A stretch of 64,000 nucleotides of DNA from Phycisphaerae bacterium (lineage in GTDB: Bacteria; Planctomycetota; Phycisphaerae; SM23-33), in assembly GCA_011050235.1 (NCBI GenBank), contig DRGC01000097.1, positions 1-64,000 of the forward strand, given 5' to 3'. The position numbers and the translations under genes were made by a program. Below the pieces are notes generated by a model. The model was not told where the DNA came from. It was given only the letters and a program-made list of their open reading frames with translations, and searched no databases. Numbering within the stretch: position 1 is the stretch's first letter; every line of letters starts with the position of its first letter. Positions 52,996 through 62,983 of this stretch are shown in pieces.

Positions 52996-54744
52996 ATGGC
53001 CAATTTCTTCACCGACAACGACGACATCCAGTTCCTTTTCGAACACATGGACGTGCGGTACCTCGCCGAGCTTGTCGAAGACGGCTTCCGCTTCGCCGAT
53101 GAGTTCGATTTCGCCCCCACCGACGCCGATGACGCGCTGGACAACTACCGCCGCATCCTGACGGCCGTCGGCGAAATCACCGCCGACGAGATCGCTCCCA
53201 CGGCCGAGGAGACCGACCTGGTCGGCAATGTCCTCGGCGACGACGGGTTGGTCACCTATGCGCCCGGCATCGCCAACGCGATCAAGGTTCTCGGCCAGGC
53301 CGACCTGATGGGCTTTACGCTGCCCTACCGTTTCGGCGGCATCAACTGCCCGCAGTTGGTCTACACGATGAGCAACGAGATGATCAGCCGGGCTGACGCT
53401 TCGCTGATGAACATCTATGGCCTGCAGGGCATCGCCGAGACGATCAACGCCTTCGCCTCCGACCAGATCAAGAACGACTACCTGCCCGACATGGCCTCCG
53501 GCAAGCACACCGGCGCGATGGTCCTCACCGAGCCGGACGCCGGCAGCGACCTGCAGGCCGTCAAGACCCAGGCCTACCAGGACGACCAGGGCAACTGGTT
53601 CGTCCGCGGCGTCAAACGCTTCATCACCAACGGCTGCGGCGAAATCCTGCTCGTGCTGGCCCGGACCGAGCCGGAGATCACCGACGGTCGCGGGCTGAGC
53701 CTGCTGCTGGTCGAGCGCGACCCCAAGGTCAAGATCCGCCGCCTGGAGAACAAGCTCGGCATCCACGGCAGCCCCACGTGCGAGATCTTCTTCGACGACG
53801 CCCCGGCCAAGCTCATCGGCGAGCGCCAGCGCGGGCTGATCACCTACGTGATGAGCCTGATGAACGGCGCGCGGATCGGCATCGCGGCCCAGTCGCTGGG
53901 CATCGGCGAGGCCGCCTACCGCGTGGCCCGCGACTACGCCCACAGGCGCAAGCAGTTCGACACCGCCATCGAGAACTTCCCCGCCGTCCGCGAGCTGCTG
54001 GTCAACATGAGCGTCGATGTCCAGGCCGCCCGGGCGTTGACGTACTTCGCGACATTCTCGGTGGATATCGAAAATGCCGCCCTGCGAAAGATCGAACTGG
54101 GCGAAGGCGCCGAACTCGACGCCGCCGAGCGCAAGACGCTCAAGCAGAGGGCGCGAAAGCACAAGCGCTTCAACACGCTGCTGACGCCCATGAGCAAGTA
54201 TTATGCCTCGGAGATGTCCATGCGGGTCAGCAACGACTCGATGGCCGTCCTCGGCGGCAGCGGCTACATGAAGGACTACCCGGTCGAGCGGCACCTGCGC
54301 GACTCGCGGATCACGACGATCTACGAGGGCACGTCACAGTTGCAGGTCATCGCCGCCGTCCGCGGCGTGGCGTCCGGCACGGCGCATACCATTATCGAAA
54401 ACCTGCTCGACCGCGACTGGCCCGAGGAGATCCAGGGCCTGATCCAGCAGATTCGCGACGGCCTGGCTGTCCTTGATGAAGACGTGGCCTTCGTCAAAGA
54501 ACAAGGCATGGAGTACATGGACCTGGTCGCGCGAAAGATCGTCGACAACGCCATCACGCTGCTGGTGGGCGCGTTGTTCTGCGACTACGCCACGGCCAAG
54601 GACCAGAAGAAGGCCGTCGCCCGTCGTTGGCTGGCGGACCGAATGCCGCAGGTGCACATGAACCACGAGGTCATAGGCTCCGGCGACCGCCAGATCATCA
54701 GCGACTTCGAGATCCTCGCCGGCCCGGTTCCGGTAGCCGAATAG
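52996..54744 (+). CDS. Acyl-CoA dehydrogenase
   Basis: The 582-residue flavoprotein has the N-terminal helical domain, AMVLTEPDAGSDLQAVKTQA, the RRKQFDTAIENFPAVRELLVNM helical block, NDSMAVLGGSGYMKDYPVERHLRDSRITTIYEGTSQLQV with the catalytic Glu in YEGTSQ, and a C-terminal extension of about 130 residues. It introduces a double bond into an acyl-CoA and passes electrons to ETF. Its chain-length preference is not readable. The operon context (ETF) and the buk/ptb genes elsewhere in the window suit short-chain acyl-CoA metabolism. Confidence 0.93.
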   Translation: MANFFTDNDDIQFLFEHMDVRYLAELVEDGFRFADEFDFAPTDADDALDNYRRILTAVGEITADEIAPTAEETDLVGNVLGDDGLVTYAPGIANAIKVLGQADLMGFTLPYRFGGINCPQLVYTMSNEMISRADASLMNIYGLQGIAETINAFASDQIKNDYLPDMASGKHTGAMVLTEPDAGSDLQAVKTQAYQDDQGNWFVRGVKRFITNGCGEILLVLARTEPEITDGRGLSLLLVERDPKVKIRRLENKLGIHGSPTCEIFFDDAPAKLIGERQRGLITYVMSLMNGARIGIAAQSLGIGEAAYRVARDYAHRRKQFDTAIENFPAVRELLVNMSVDVQAARALTYFATFSVDIENAALRKIELGEGAELDAAERKTLKQRARKHKRFNTLLTPMSKYYASEMSMRVSNDSMAVLGGSGYMKDYPVERHLRDSRITTIYEGTSQLQVIAAVRGVASGTAHTIIENLLDRDWPEEIQGLIQQIRDGLAVLDEDVAFVKEQGMEYMDLVARKIVDNAITLLVGALFCDYATAKDQKKAVARRWLADRMPQVHMNHEVIGSGDRQIISDFEILAGPVPVAE

Positions 54745-54776
54745 CCGGCGTTTAGAAAATACACCGGCCTCTTTCA

Positions 54777-54814
54777 CAGCGCGGCGTCCTTCGGGAAGCC
54801 TCGCTGTTCTTTTA
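54777..54814 (+). terminator. Rho-independent terminator after the acyl-CoA dehydrogenase
   Basis: A GC-rich hairpin CAGCG...CGCTG with inner TCC-TTCG-GGA is followed by TTCTTTT. It lies about 30 bases after the stop codon. A smaller GCCGG/CCGGC hairpin at 54744-54768 precedes it. Confidence 0.65.
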
Positions 54815-54878
54815 ACTTCTCAAAAGAATATGCCCTGCATCGCATGCATCCCTGCTAAAAAGGGCCCACGAACATTCC

Positions 54879-56042
54879 ATGTGGTCGCTTGAAGACAAAC
54901 TCATGCCGTCGGCTGATCGGCATTCGTGGCTGCGCGACGCGCTGGGCGTGGTCCCGCTGGCGCTGCTGCTGGTGGTGCTGTTTCCTTCGTGGAGTCAGCC
55001 TGACAGCACCTACGTTACCGACGTGGCCGGGCAGGTTGCCTCTCCGCGGCTGCTGGCGGCGTTGGGGATGACGTTGGCGCTGCGGATGGGGGCGATCGAT
55101 CTGAGCGTCTGGGCGATCACGGCCGGCGGATCGCTAACGGCGGCGGCGGCGATCGTGGCGGGGGTTTCGCCCATGTGGGCATTCGCCCTGGCCGCTGCTG
55201 TGGGGGCCGGTTGCGGGGCCGTCAACGCAGCGCTGGTCGTCACAGCCCGTCTGCCCAGCCCCGTTGCGACGCTGCTGGTGGCTGGGGGTGTGATCGGACT
55301 GACTTGGGCCCTGGTCCCCGGTGGCGGTATCGCGTTGCCCGACGATGCGTTCGACCGTTGGCTGTTGACGCCGCCGACTTCCGGCGAGGACGGGCAGGCG
55401 CCCGAACAGATCGGCCTGCCGCTGATCGTGACGCGAACGATGCTTGTGGCGGCGATCTACTCGGTCGTTATGGCTGTGCTGCTGTGGCGGCGGCGCCAGG
55501 GGGGGCACGTGCGGTTTCGGCGGACGGCGGCGCTGGTGGCCTGCGGGGCGCTGGCAGCGCTGGCGGGGGCGGGTTGGTTGCTGGACCACGGCCGGGCCGT
55601 CGCGCCCGCGCGGCTGGTCAGCGATTTCCGCATCCCGGCCGCTGCGCTGCTGGCGGGGGCGGTCTTTGTCGCCGGGCCCGGTCGCACGTTGGGTGTCTGC
55701 GCGTGTTTGCCGCTGGCTGTGCTGACGGCGATGATATGGCGTCAACAGGTCTGGGTGCAGTTGGGGAAGTGGGGGTATGAATGGCAGGTGGTCGTCCTGA
55801 TGGCGCTGGTGGTGCTGGCCCAGGCGTCGGCTGCGCGGGTGGCGCGATGGCCAGCGCCGGCGCGGCGCTGGGCCCAGGCGGGCTACGTGCTGGGTTTATT
55901 CGCGATCGCCCTGCCCGCACTCGCCGCAGTCGCAGGCGTCCAGGCCCTGCTCCAACCGGCTTACTGGGCGTCCATTCTCGCTGCGGGCGCGGCGGCGGTC
56001 CTGCTGATTGTCGCGCGACGCTATCGGTCCGCGGCGCCGTAG
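54879..56042 (+). CDS. ABC-type sugar/basic-substrate permease (BPD_transp_2-like)
   Basis: The 387-residue protein has eight to ten hydrophobic helices and the family motif LALRMGAIDLSVWAITAGGSL, seen in ribose/xylose-type permeases and branched-chain/nucleoside permeases. The central hydrophilic loop is unusually long. No ATPase or binding-protein gene adjoins it, which is atypical for such transporters. The ATG at 54879 or 54903 is the start; its stop overlaps the 3' end of the convergent M28 gene by 22 bases. Confidence 0.7.
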   Translation: MWSLEDKLMPSADRHSWLRDALGVVPLALLLVVLFPSWSQPDSTYVTDVAGQVASPRLLAALGMTLALRMGAIDLSVWAITAGGSLTAAAAIVAGVSPMWAFALAAAVGAGCGAVNAALVVTARLPSPVATLLVAGGVIGLTWALVPGGGIALPDDAFDRWLLTPPTSGEDGQAPEQIGLPLIVTRTMLVAAIYSVVMAVLLWRRRQGGHVRFRRTAALVACGALAALAGAGWLLDHGRAVAPARLVSDFRIPAAALLAGAVFVAGPGRTLGVCACLPLAVLTAMIWRQQVWVQLGKWGYEWQVVVLMALVVLAQASAARVARWPAPARRWAQAGYVLGLFAIALPALAAVAGVQALLQPAYWASILAAGAAAVLLIVARRYRSAAP

Positions 56043-57541
56043 GCGCTGTCCAGCCTTCGAATCGTTTCGAACATCAGCACGCCTATGCGGTGGACGCCGG
56101 TGATGTTGACGGTGTCCGGCGTGTCCGCCCGTTGATGGTAGGTGTCCTCGTTCCTCCCGCCATAGAAGAACAGCGTCTCCACGCCCTCGTCGGAGAAGAT
56201 CGCGTCGTCGGACCAGTAGATACCGGCCACGGGCAGCGGCCAAAGCGTCATGCCCACCTGGTCGTTGGCCTGCCGGACGGCCCCGCCGATCACGCCGTGC
56301 ATCACGCTGCCGACCACGTAGACCTGATCGCCGCTGACCGCACCAATCTGGTCAACGTTGATCATCACCGGGCAGTCGTCCAGCGGCTTGACCGGGTGTT
56401 TGACGTAGTGACTCGATCCCACGAAGCCGTACTCCTCGCCGGAGGACGCAATGAAGACGTAATCACAGTACCGCGTCGGCATGGCCGCCAGGGCCTCAGC
56501 GAGGCCCAGAAGCGCTGCAACGCCGGTGGCGTTGTCGTCGGCGCCCGGACGGACGCCCCAGCCTACGTCCTGCCGCCGGGGGTCGCCCCAGTTGGACAGG
56601 TGATCGTAATGGGTGCAGACGATGATGTGAGGCGCTTCCGACGAGGCATCGGTCGCGGGCAGGACGCCGATAACGTTTCGCCCGGCGCCGCGCTTGGTGT
56701 CCGCCGTGCCGCTGGCGGTGACGCCCAGGGCGAATGACTGCGGCGATTGGCCAGTGCGGATCTGCCGGACGACGTGCTCGAGCGAATCGAATCGTCCGGA
56801 CCGAGCGATCAGCCCGTCGGCAACGGCCCGCGATAGCCGCATCGCCGGAATCTCCTCTCGCGAGCGGTTCGCCATATAGACGTCTTCCAGGACGTCGACG
56901 GCGCCCAGGTACTCCGGCGCCACCACCAGGGCGCCGACGGCGCCGCGCTGCCTGGCGATGTGCAGCTTCCGACTGATTTCGACGCGAGAGTCCCACGCAT
57001 CATCATCGGCAGGTGAGCCGATCAGGACCATCGCCACCGCGCCGACGACGTCGACACCATCATAGTCGCCGTGACCATCGTCGGTCAGGCCGTAGCCGAC
57101 GAAGACCAAGCGGCCACGGAAATCGCCGGTTGACCCGGCCACCATGGTGTCGAAGTCCTCGCCCAGCCTCAGGACCTTCCCGTCGACGATCAGGGCGCTT
57201 TCGGCAGCGGCTACACGGACTTGGGGCATGTGAAAGGTCTGGAAGAACGTGCCCTCCTCGCCGGCAGGCTCGAGGCCGATCGCGGCCATGCGCGCGGCGA
57301 TGTATTCCCCGGCACGGGTGTTGCCACGCGTGCCCGTCATCCGCCCACCGAGCGCCGGATTGGCCAGGTAGTCAACGGTCTCCTGAAGACGGGTCGCTTC
57401 CAACGCCGCGTAAGCGTGCTCGTCGGCCGGCGTCACCGGCAGAGGCGTGCAGCCGACGCCTGCCGTCACCAACAGCAGCGCCACAGCGTTCCACCACCAC
57501 CGGGAGCGCAACAATCGATTGTCCGCTTGTCGTGACGTCAT
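56021..57541 (-). CDS. M28 family metallopeptidase lipoprotein
   Basis: The 506-residue protein starts with a signal ending TAGVGC (lipidated cysteine 31). It then has a PA-like insert and an M28 zinc-peptidase domain with VCTHYDHLSNWG, GADDNATGVAALLGLAEAL, ASSGEEYGFVGSSHY, MINVDQIGAV and DDAIFSDEG, giving the His, Asp and Glu ligands of two zinc ions. It probably cleaves aminopeptides or similar outside the cytoplasm. It lies 29 bases behind prfB on the same strand. Confidence 0.88.
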   Translation of the reverse strand: MTSRQADNRLLRSRWWWNAVALLLVTAGVGCTPLPVTPADEHAYAALEATRLQETVDYLANPALGGRMTGTRGNTRAGEYIAARMAAIGLEPAGEEGTFFQTFHMPQVRVAAAESALIVDGKVLRLGEDFDTMVAGSTGDFRGRLVFVGYGLTDDGHGDYDGVDVVGAVAMVLIGSPADDDAWDSRVEISRKLHIARQRGAVGALVVAPEYLGAVDVLEDVYMANRSREEIPAMRLSRAVADGLIARSGRFDSLEHVVRQIRTGQSPQSFALGVTASGTADTKRGAGRNVIGVLPATDASSEAPHIIVCTHYDHLSNWGDPRRQDVGWGVRPGADDNATGVAALLGLAEALAAMPTRYCDYVFIASSGEEYGFVGSSHYVKHPVKPLDDCPVMINVDQIGAVSGDQVYVVGSVMHGVIGGAVRQANDQVGMTLWPLPVAGIYWSDDAIFSDEGVETLFFYGGRNEDTYHQRADTPDTVNITGVHRIGVLMFETIRRLDSAYGAADR

Positions 57542-57570
57542 GGGGCTCCCCGCTGCGGCGCGATCCGGGC

Positions 57571-58678
57571 CTACTGGTTCAGCCGGTGCCGCAGGTAGGC
57601 ATCGATGAACTCCTGGATGTCCCCGTCGAGGACCTTGTCGGTATGAGAGTCCTTCAGCTCAGTTCGCTCATCCCGCACCAGTTGATACGGGTACAGCACA
57701 TACGATCGAATCTGGCTGCCGAAGGCGATCTGGCCCTTCTGGTCGTACATCTTGGCCAGGTCGGCGTCGCGCTTGGCCTGCTCGTGCTGGTACAGGCGGG
57801 CGGCCAGCATCTTGCGGGCCTCGGCGCGGTTCTTGTGCTGGGACCGTTCGTTTTGACACTGGGCGACGATGTGGGTCGCCAAGTGCGTCAGCCGAACGCC
57901 GCTGGCGGTCTTGTTGACGTGCTGACCGCCGGGGCCGGAGGCGGCAAACGTGTCCTCGCGAACATCCTTGGCCCAGTCGATGTCGATCTCCACGGCGGCG
58001 AGTTCCGGCAGGACGTCCACGGCGGCAAACGACGTATGGCGTCGCTTGGCGGAATCGTAGGGGCTGATGCGGACCAGCCGATGCACGCCGCGCTCGCAGG
58101 AGAGATACCCGAACGCATACGCCCCTTTGACGTGGATGGTCGCCGAGCGGACGCCGGCCTCCTCGCCGTCGACGCGGTCGACGAGCTCGGCGGCGAATCC
58201 CGTCCGCTCGAAATACCGCACGTACATCCGCAGCAGCATCTCGGCCCAGTCGCAGCTTTCCGTGCCGCCGGCGCCGGCGTGGACCGACAGGTAGCAGTTG
58301 CCCATATCGTGTTCGCCGGCCAGCAACGTCCGCAGTTCGAGGCGCTCGAGGTCGCCGGCGAGTTGGACGGCCTGGTCGTCGGCCTCGTCGAGATCGTCGG
58401 CGCTGTCGGCCTCGACGGCCAACTCGTAGAGGATGCGGGCATCCTCAATGCGCGCAAGCAGATCGACGATGGGGGTGACGATCGACTTGGCGGCCTTGAG
58501 CTTGGCGACGACGGGCTGGGCGGCCTCGGGGTTGTCCCAAAACCCCGGCGCAGCCATGTGGCGCTCGAGGTCGGCTAGCTCTTGTTCGCGCGCAGCGAGG
58601 TCAAAGAGAGTCCCGGATTTTTTCGATCCGGTCGTGCAGCGAATCCAGGCGTGTGCTGAGTTCGGCGGCGTCAGTCAT
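57571..58678 (-). CDS. prfB: Peptide chain release factor 2 with programmed +1 frameshift
   Basis: Translation starts at ATG 58678 with MTDAAELSTRLDSLHDRIEKIRDSL and meets an in-frame TGA at 58603-58601. The context CTT TGA C is the classical RF2 shift site; skipping the T at 58603 continues with DLAAREQELADLE and the rest of RF2 in the other frame from 58602. The product of about 368 residues has the GGQ motif (GPGGQHVNKT) and VRISPYDSAKRRHTS, where the usual SPF anticodon-like tripeptide reads SPY. Frameshifting self-regulates RF2 levels and implies that TGA is a real stop here. The upstream GGGAC is a weaker-than-usual Shine-Dalgarno stimulator. Confidence 0.93.
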
Positions 58679-58692
58679 AACGAATCGATCCT

Positions 58693-59424
58693 TTACGAAC
58701 GTGTGAATCTCGGTCGCACCGCGGACAAGCGGTCGCCTTTGGACCCCCGGCGGGGTCCGCGTTGAGACGGCATGAACGTATGGCCCACGACGTCGGCTAA
58801 CTTCGACTGCACGGCCATTCCCACCCCGGTCAGGCCCGCCGCCACCAGCAACAGCAGAAAGCCCACCCAGGGATGGCCCTTGGGGCCCAGCAGCGCTTCC
58901 TTGAGCCCCTCCCCATTGTGGATACCATGAACCAGCAGCGCGGCGGCGTACACCGTCATCACCCCGCCGCTGAGGCCTGTGGCGAAAATAATCACACTCC
59001 GTAGGTAGTGGTAGGCCAGCAGGCCCACGCCGGCGCCGACCAGCCCGCCGATGACCCACACAACCCGACGATCCGGCGCGCCTGTCACCCAGCCGACCAG
59101 CCATGCCGCCAGGGCCATCGCCATCCACGCCATCACCAGCGCAAAGGCCAGACGACACAGCCGCCACGCGATCAGCCCGCCCAGCACGCCCAGCACTGCG
59201 GCGGCGACGACGCAGGCGACGATGGATGGGTTCTCGCGGATCGCGCCGACCAGGTCGATCCCGCCGGCTACGCCCGCCAGCACGCCGTAGACAACCAGGA
59301 CCACCCGAAACAGCGGGTAGCCCAGCAGGCAGGTGGCCAGGCCCCACAGAATCATGACCACCAGGACCACCGCGTGGAGGTCCAACGTGAACAGATTATT
59401 GGGATGCAGAGCCATCGCCATCAT
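58693..59424 (-). CDS. Multi-helix membrane protein (DUF4203/TMEM198-like)
   Basis: The 243-residue protein has about seven hydrophobic helices (LDLHAVVLVVMILWGLATCLLG, LFRVVLVVYGVLAGVAGGI, IVACVVAAAVLGVLGGLIAWRLCRLAFALVMAW and others), as in DUF4203/TMEM198. A charged C-terminal tail (PSQRGPRRGSKGDRLSAVRPRF) faces the cytoplasm. The ATG at 59424 (MMAMALHPNN) is preferred over 59544, which would add a non-hydrophobic leader. It ends 14 bases before prfB and may be cotranscribed. Function unknown. Confidence 0.65.
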   Translation of the reverse strand: MMAMALHPNNLFTLDLHAVVLVVMILWGLATCLLGYPLFRVVLVVYGVLAGVAGGIDLVGAIRENPSIVACVVAAAVLGVLGGLIAWRLCRLAFALVMAWMAMALAAWLVGWVTGAPDRRVVWVIGGLVGAGVGLLAYHYLRSVIIFATGLSGGVMTVYAAALLVHGIHNGEGLKEALLGPKGHPWVGFLLLLVAAGLTGVGMAVQSKLADVVGHTFMPSQRGPRRGSKGDRLSAVRPRFTRS

Positions 59425-59798
59425 GATGTTTTCCGATCTGTCGCCCCCCCGCCCGTGTGCATGATGCGTCGCCCCCCCCCCGGCGTCAAGAGGCGTCAAT
59501 AAAAGGGCGGCGCCCAGGCGGAGGGAGACCTTGGCACCGCCCACATAGCCGCAACCCTAGATGCAGGTGGAGGGAGACCTACATCATCGTGGGTGCAGCG
59601 GACAACATGTCTCAGGCATAGCGGCTAACTGCAACCAGTCCTTTATGTGTTCGGCGGCCTGTCGGGATGTCCCTGCAATCTCAAGCGCAAAGGCCATTGG
59701 CGTGAAGGCCGAAAGACACTCACTCGCACGCTCACCCAATCGCCGGCACGTTCCAGCCGGGGCGTTGCGTTTCCGCCGACCAGGGTCAATGCAAGCGG
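59425..59798. other. Repeat-bearing intergenic gap downstream of nrdJ
   Basis: The gap contains two exact copies of GGAGGGAGACCT (59520-59531 and 59569-59580), long C-runs near 59447-59482 and a copy of the nrdJ 3' terminus (see findings). I see no gene. Confidence 0.45.
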
Positions 59799-62700
59799 CT
59801 AACTGCAGCCCAGCGAGGCGCCACAGTTGTGGCACTTGTAGCAGTTGCCGTTGCGCACGGTGAGCGACCCGCAGTTGTCGCACGGCGGCGCGTCCGCCTG
59901 GAAGTAGGCAAATTGTTGTTCGAACAGTTGTCCTTCTGTTTCGCGCAAGCGGCCTCCCGCGGCGCCGGTTGCGGTCGCGGTGCGTTGGCGCGGCTTGATC
60001 GCCTCGCCGGCGGAGTTGCGAGCCCCGCGGTCAAGTGCGCCGCCAGGCCTCCGGACATCCTTGTCGGAGGCCTGATCGGCGCGGCCAGGTTCCGAGGAAT
60101 CGTCGTCCTTGACAGCCTCGGGCGCTGTCGATTTCGCGGGTTCGGGCAAGGCGCTCTCTTCGCGTTTGGGCAGGTGCGCCTCGCGGTAGTCCGGAAGGAA
60201 CTGCAGGCCAAGCCATCGGAAGATGTAGTCCACGATGCTCTTGGCGAAGGGGATGTCGCGGTTGGCCGTCATCCCGTTGGGTTCAAACCGCTGGTTGGAG
60301 AATTTTCTCACCAGGTCGCTCAGGGGCACGCCGTACTGCAGGCACAGGCTGATGGCCGTGGCGAACGCGTCCATCAGGCCGCCGACGGTCGAGCCCTCCT
60401 TGGCCATCGCGATGAACAGTTCACCGGCCTCGCCGTTTTCGAACTGCCCCACCGTCAGGTATCCCTCGTGGTTGGCGACATTGAACTTATGGGTAATCGA
60501 GGGGCGGGTAGCCGGCAGGCGGCGGCGGTGCGGCGAGTAGATGGCGGCTTCGAGATCGGCCAAATCGATCTTGAGGGTCTTCTCCTTGCTCTCGAGTTTG
60601 TCCTTGCTGACCGACAGGGGCTGGACGCGCTTCGAGCCGTCGCGGTAGACGGCGACGGCCTTGAGGCCGAGCTTCCATCCGTCCATGTAGACCTGCATGA
60701 TCTCCTCGGGGGTCGTCTCGTTGGGCACGTTGACGGTCTTGGAGATCGCCCCCGACAGGAACGGCTGGGTGGCCGACATCATACGGATGTGGCCCATGTA
60801 GTGGATGCTTCGAACGCCCTTGATGGGCTTGAACGCGCAATCGAAGACAGCCTGGTGGTCCTCGTCGAAGTGCGGGGCGCCCTCGATGGTGTCCTTCTCG
60901 TCGATGTAGTGAACGATCTCGGTGACCTGCGTCGCCGAGTAACCCAGTCTGGCCAGCGCCAGCGGAACGGTCTGGTTGACCAGCTTGAAGTCCCCCCCGC
61001 CGGCGAGCTTCTTGTACTTGACCAGCGCCGTATCCGGCTCGATGCCGGTCGTGTCGCAGTCCATCATGAACCCGATCGTGCCCGTCGGCGCCAGGACCGA
61101 GACCTGAGCGTTGCGATAGCCGAAACGTTCACCGGCCTCGGTCGCCTGGGCCCACAGCCGCTGTGCCGCCGGGCGCAGCCGCTCGCTGCCGGCGGTCGCT
61201 TGGATGCCGTCGATGGCGTCGCGGTGCATGCCCATGACGCTCAGCATCGAGCGGCGGTTCTTGCGGAACTGCGCGAACGGCCCCAAGCGGCTGGCCAGTT
61301 CAGCCGAGGTGGCGTAGGCCTGTCCGGTCATGACGGCCGTCACGCCGGCGGCGATCGCCCGGCCGGCGTCGCTGTCATAGGCCAGCCCCAGTGACATGAT
61401 CATCGCGCCGAGGTTGGCGTAGCCCAGTCCCAGCGGCCGGAAGTCGTGGCTGTTGCGGCAAATTACGTCGGCCGGATAGCTGGAGTGATCGACCAGGATT
61501 TCCTGGGCGATGATGAACAGCCGCACGGCCGCGGTGAACTGCTCGATGTCGAAACTCCCGTCGTCGCAGCGGAACTTCATCAGATTCAGGCTCGCAAGGT
61601 TGCAGGCCGAGTCGTTGATGAACATGTACTCGCTGCACGGATTCGACGCGCAGATTTCGCCGCTGTTCTTGCAGGTGTGCCAGCGGTTGATTGTGCTGTG
61701 GTACTGCACCCCCGGGTCGCCGCAGACGTGCGTGCCATCGGCGATCGCCTCCATCAGCTCGCGGGCCTTGTGCGTTTCGACCGGCTCGCCGGTCGTCACG
61801 GCATGGGTGGTCCACTCGGCGTCGTCTTCGGTGGCCTTCATGAACTCATCGGTCACACGGATCGACAAGTTGGCGTTCTGATACATCACCGACGCGTAGG
61901 CCTCGCCGTTGAACGATCCGTCATAGCCTTCTTCGATGAGCGCCCAGGCTTTCTTCTCCTCGCGCGCCTTGCACTCGATGAACTCCTTGATGTCCGGATG
62001 CTCGACGCGCAGCGATTGCATCTTGGCGGCGCGGCGCGTCTTGCCGCCGGACTTGACCACGCCGGCGATCTGGTCGAACACCCGCATGAAACTGAGCGGG
62101 CCCGACGGCGTGCCCCCACCGGCGAGTTTTTCGCGGCTGGACCGCAGCGTCGAGAGGTCCGTGCCCGTGCCCGAGCCGTACTTGAACAGCATCGCCTCGG
62201 CGGCCGCCAGGCGCATAATGTCTTCCATCGTGTCGGAGACGCCCTGGATGAAGCACGCCGAGCCCTGTGGATACTCGTAGCTGCGCCGCGTGCGCACGGG
62301 CTGGTTGGTGGCTGCGTCCCAGTGAACGTTGCCTTCCGATCCTTCGATGCCACACTGATGATAGAGCCCCACGTTGAACCATACCGGCGAGTTGAACGCG
62401 CCGAATTGATTGATGCACAGGTAGGTCAGCTCGTTGTAGAAGCGCTCAGCATCTTCATCGCTGGCGAACACGCCGTCATCGCGTCCCCAGTCGGCGATCG
62501 TCCGCGTGACGCGGTGGACGAGCTGGCGAGCGGATGACTCGCGCTCCCCCGTGCCGTTCTCGCCGTAGAAGTATTTGCTGACGACAACATTCGTCGCCAG
62601 CGCGCTCCAGGAGGAAGGCACTTCCACGTCGTTCTGTTCGAAGATCGTATTGCCTTCGGTATCCGTGATGCGGGCGGAGCGTTTCTCCCATTCGATCTCG

Positions 62701-62819
62701 TCGAACGGATGAACGCCCGGCGTGGCGAAAACATTCCGGATCTCCAGCCCATCCGTTGCCGACACATCGCGCGCGGCGGCATCTTCTGATTCGCTCTTGC
62801 GTTTGCCTTGCTGCCCCAT
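59799..62819 (-). CDS. nrdJ: Adenosylcobalamin-dependent (class II) ribonucleoside-diphosphate reductase
   Basis: The 1006-residue protein is a NrdJ. Visible motifs are AFNSPVWFNVG, the ACFIQGVSDTMEDIMRLA segment, EICASNPCSEYMFINDSACNLASLNLMKF, VLAPTGTIGFMMDCDTTGIEPD and a C-terminal zinc ribbon CDNCGSLTVRNGNCYKCHNCG. It makes deoxynucleotides without oxygen and requires coenzyme B12, which fits an anaerobic or microaerobic lifestyle. GGAG precedes the ATG at 62819. Two NrdR boxes overlap its promoter. No NrdR gene is in the window. Confidence 0.96.
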   Translation of the reverse strand: MGQQGKRKSESEDAAARDVSATDGLEIRNVFATPGVHPFDEIEWEKRSARITDTEGNTIFEQNDVEVPSSWSALATNVVVSKYFYGENGTGERESSARQLVHRVTRTIADWGRDDGVFASDEDAERFYNELTYLCINQFGAFNSPVWFNVGLYHQCGIEGSEGNVHWDAATNQPVRTRRSYEYPQGSACFIQGVSDTMEDIMRLAAAEAMLFKYGSGTGTDLSTLRSSREKLAGGGTPSGPLSFMRVFDQIAGVVKSGGKTRRAAKMQSLRVEHPDIKEFIECKAREEKKAWALIEEGYDGSFNGEAYASVMYQNANLSIRVTDEFMKATEDDAEWTTHAVTTGEPVETHKARELMEAIADGTHVCGDPGVQYHSTINRWHTCKNSGEICASNPCSEYMFINDSACNLASLNLMKFRCDDGSFDIEQFTAAVRLFIIAQEILVDHSSYPADVICRNSHDFRPLGLGYANLGAMIMSLGLAYDSDAGRAIAAGVTAVMTGQAYATSAELASRLGPFAQFRKNRRSMLSVMGMHRDAIDGIQATAGSERLRPAAQRLWAQATEAGERFGYRNAQVSVLAPTGTIGFMMDCDTTGIEPDTALVKYKKLAGGGDFKLVNQTVPLALARLGYSATQVTEIVHYIDEKDTIEGAPHFDEDHQAVFDCAFKPIKGVRSIHYMGHIRMMSATQPFLSGAISKTVNVPNETTPEEIMQVYMDGWKLGLKAVAVYRDGSKRVQPLSVSKDKLESKEKTLKIDLADLEAAIYSPHRRRLPATRPSITHKFNVANHEGYLTVGQFENGEAGELFIAMAKEGSTVGGLMDAFATAISLCLQYGVPLSDLVRKFSNQRFEPNGMTANRDIPFAKSIVDYIFRWLGLQFLPDYREAHLPKREESALPEPAKSTAPEAVKDDDSSEPGRADQASDKDVRRPGGALDRGARNSAGEAIKPRQRTATATGAAGGRLRETEGQLFEQQFAYFQADAPPCDNCGSLTVRNGNCYKCHNCGASLGCS

Positions 62820-62956
62820 GAAACGGTCTCCAAACTAATTCTACGTACCATACATCTGGCAGTATCTACCGATTCCGATTACGCCATGGCCACGAAAGGA
62901 ATCACCGATGGTCGGCCGGAGGCCGATATGCTCCCGCAGGCGCAGTGACGAAGGTT

Positions 62957-62972
62957 ACGCAATATGTAGGGT
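62957..62972 (-). promoter_or_regulatory. NrdR box, proximal (ACCCTACATATTGCGT)
   Basis: Read on the minus strand, this 16-mer matches the NrdR-box consensus aCaCwAtATaTwGtgt at about 13 positions. Confidence 0.7.
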
Positions 62973-62983
62973 ATATCAAGACA

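Noticed and set aside
50868-53144. 758-codon open frame on the minus strand opposite etfB/etfA
   Set aside because: It is a high-GC antisense shadow: the plus strand encodes complete EtfB and EtfA with family motifs and ribosome-binding sites.
59829-61394. 521-codon plus-strand frame opposite nrdJ
   Set aside because: Shadow of nrdJ; the product has no recognisable motif.
62820-62976. Cobalamin riboswitch in the nrdJ leader
   Set aside because: I found no B12-box-like GCCACTG sequence, and the leader is shorter than a typical cobalamin riboswitch.
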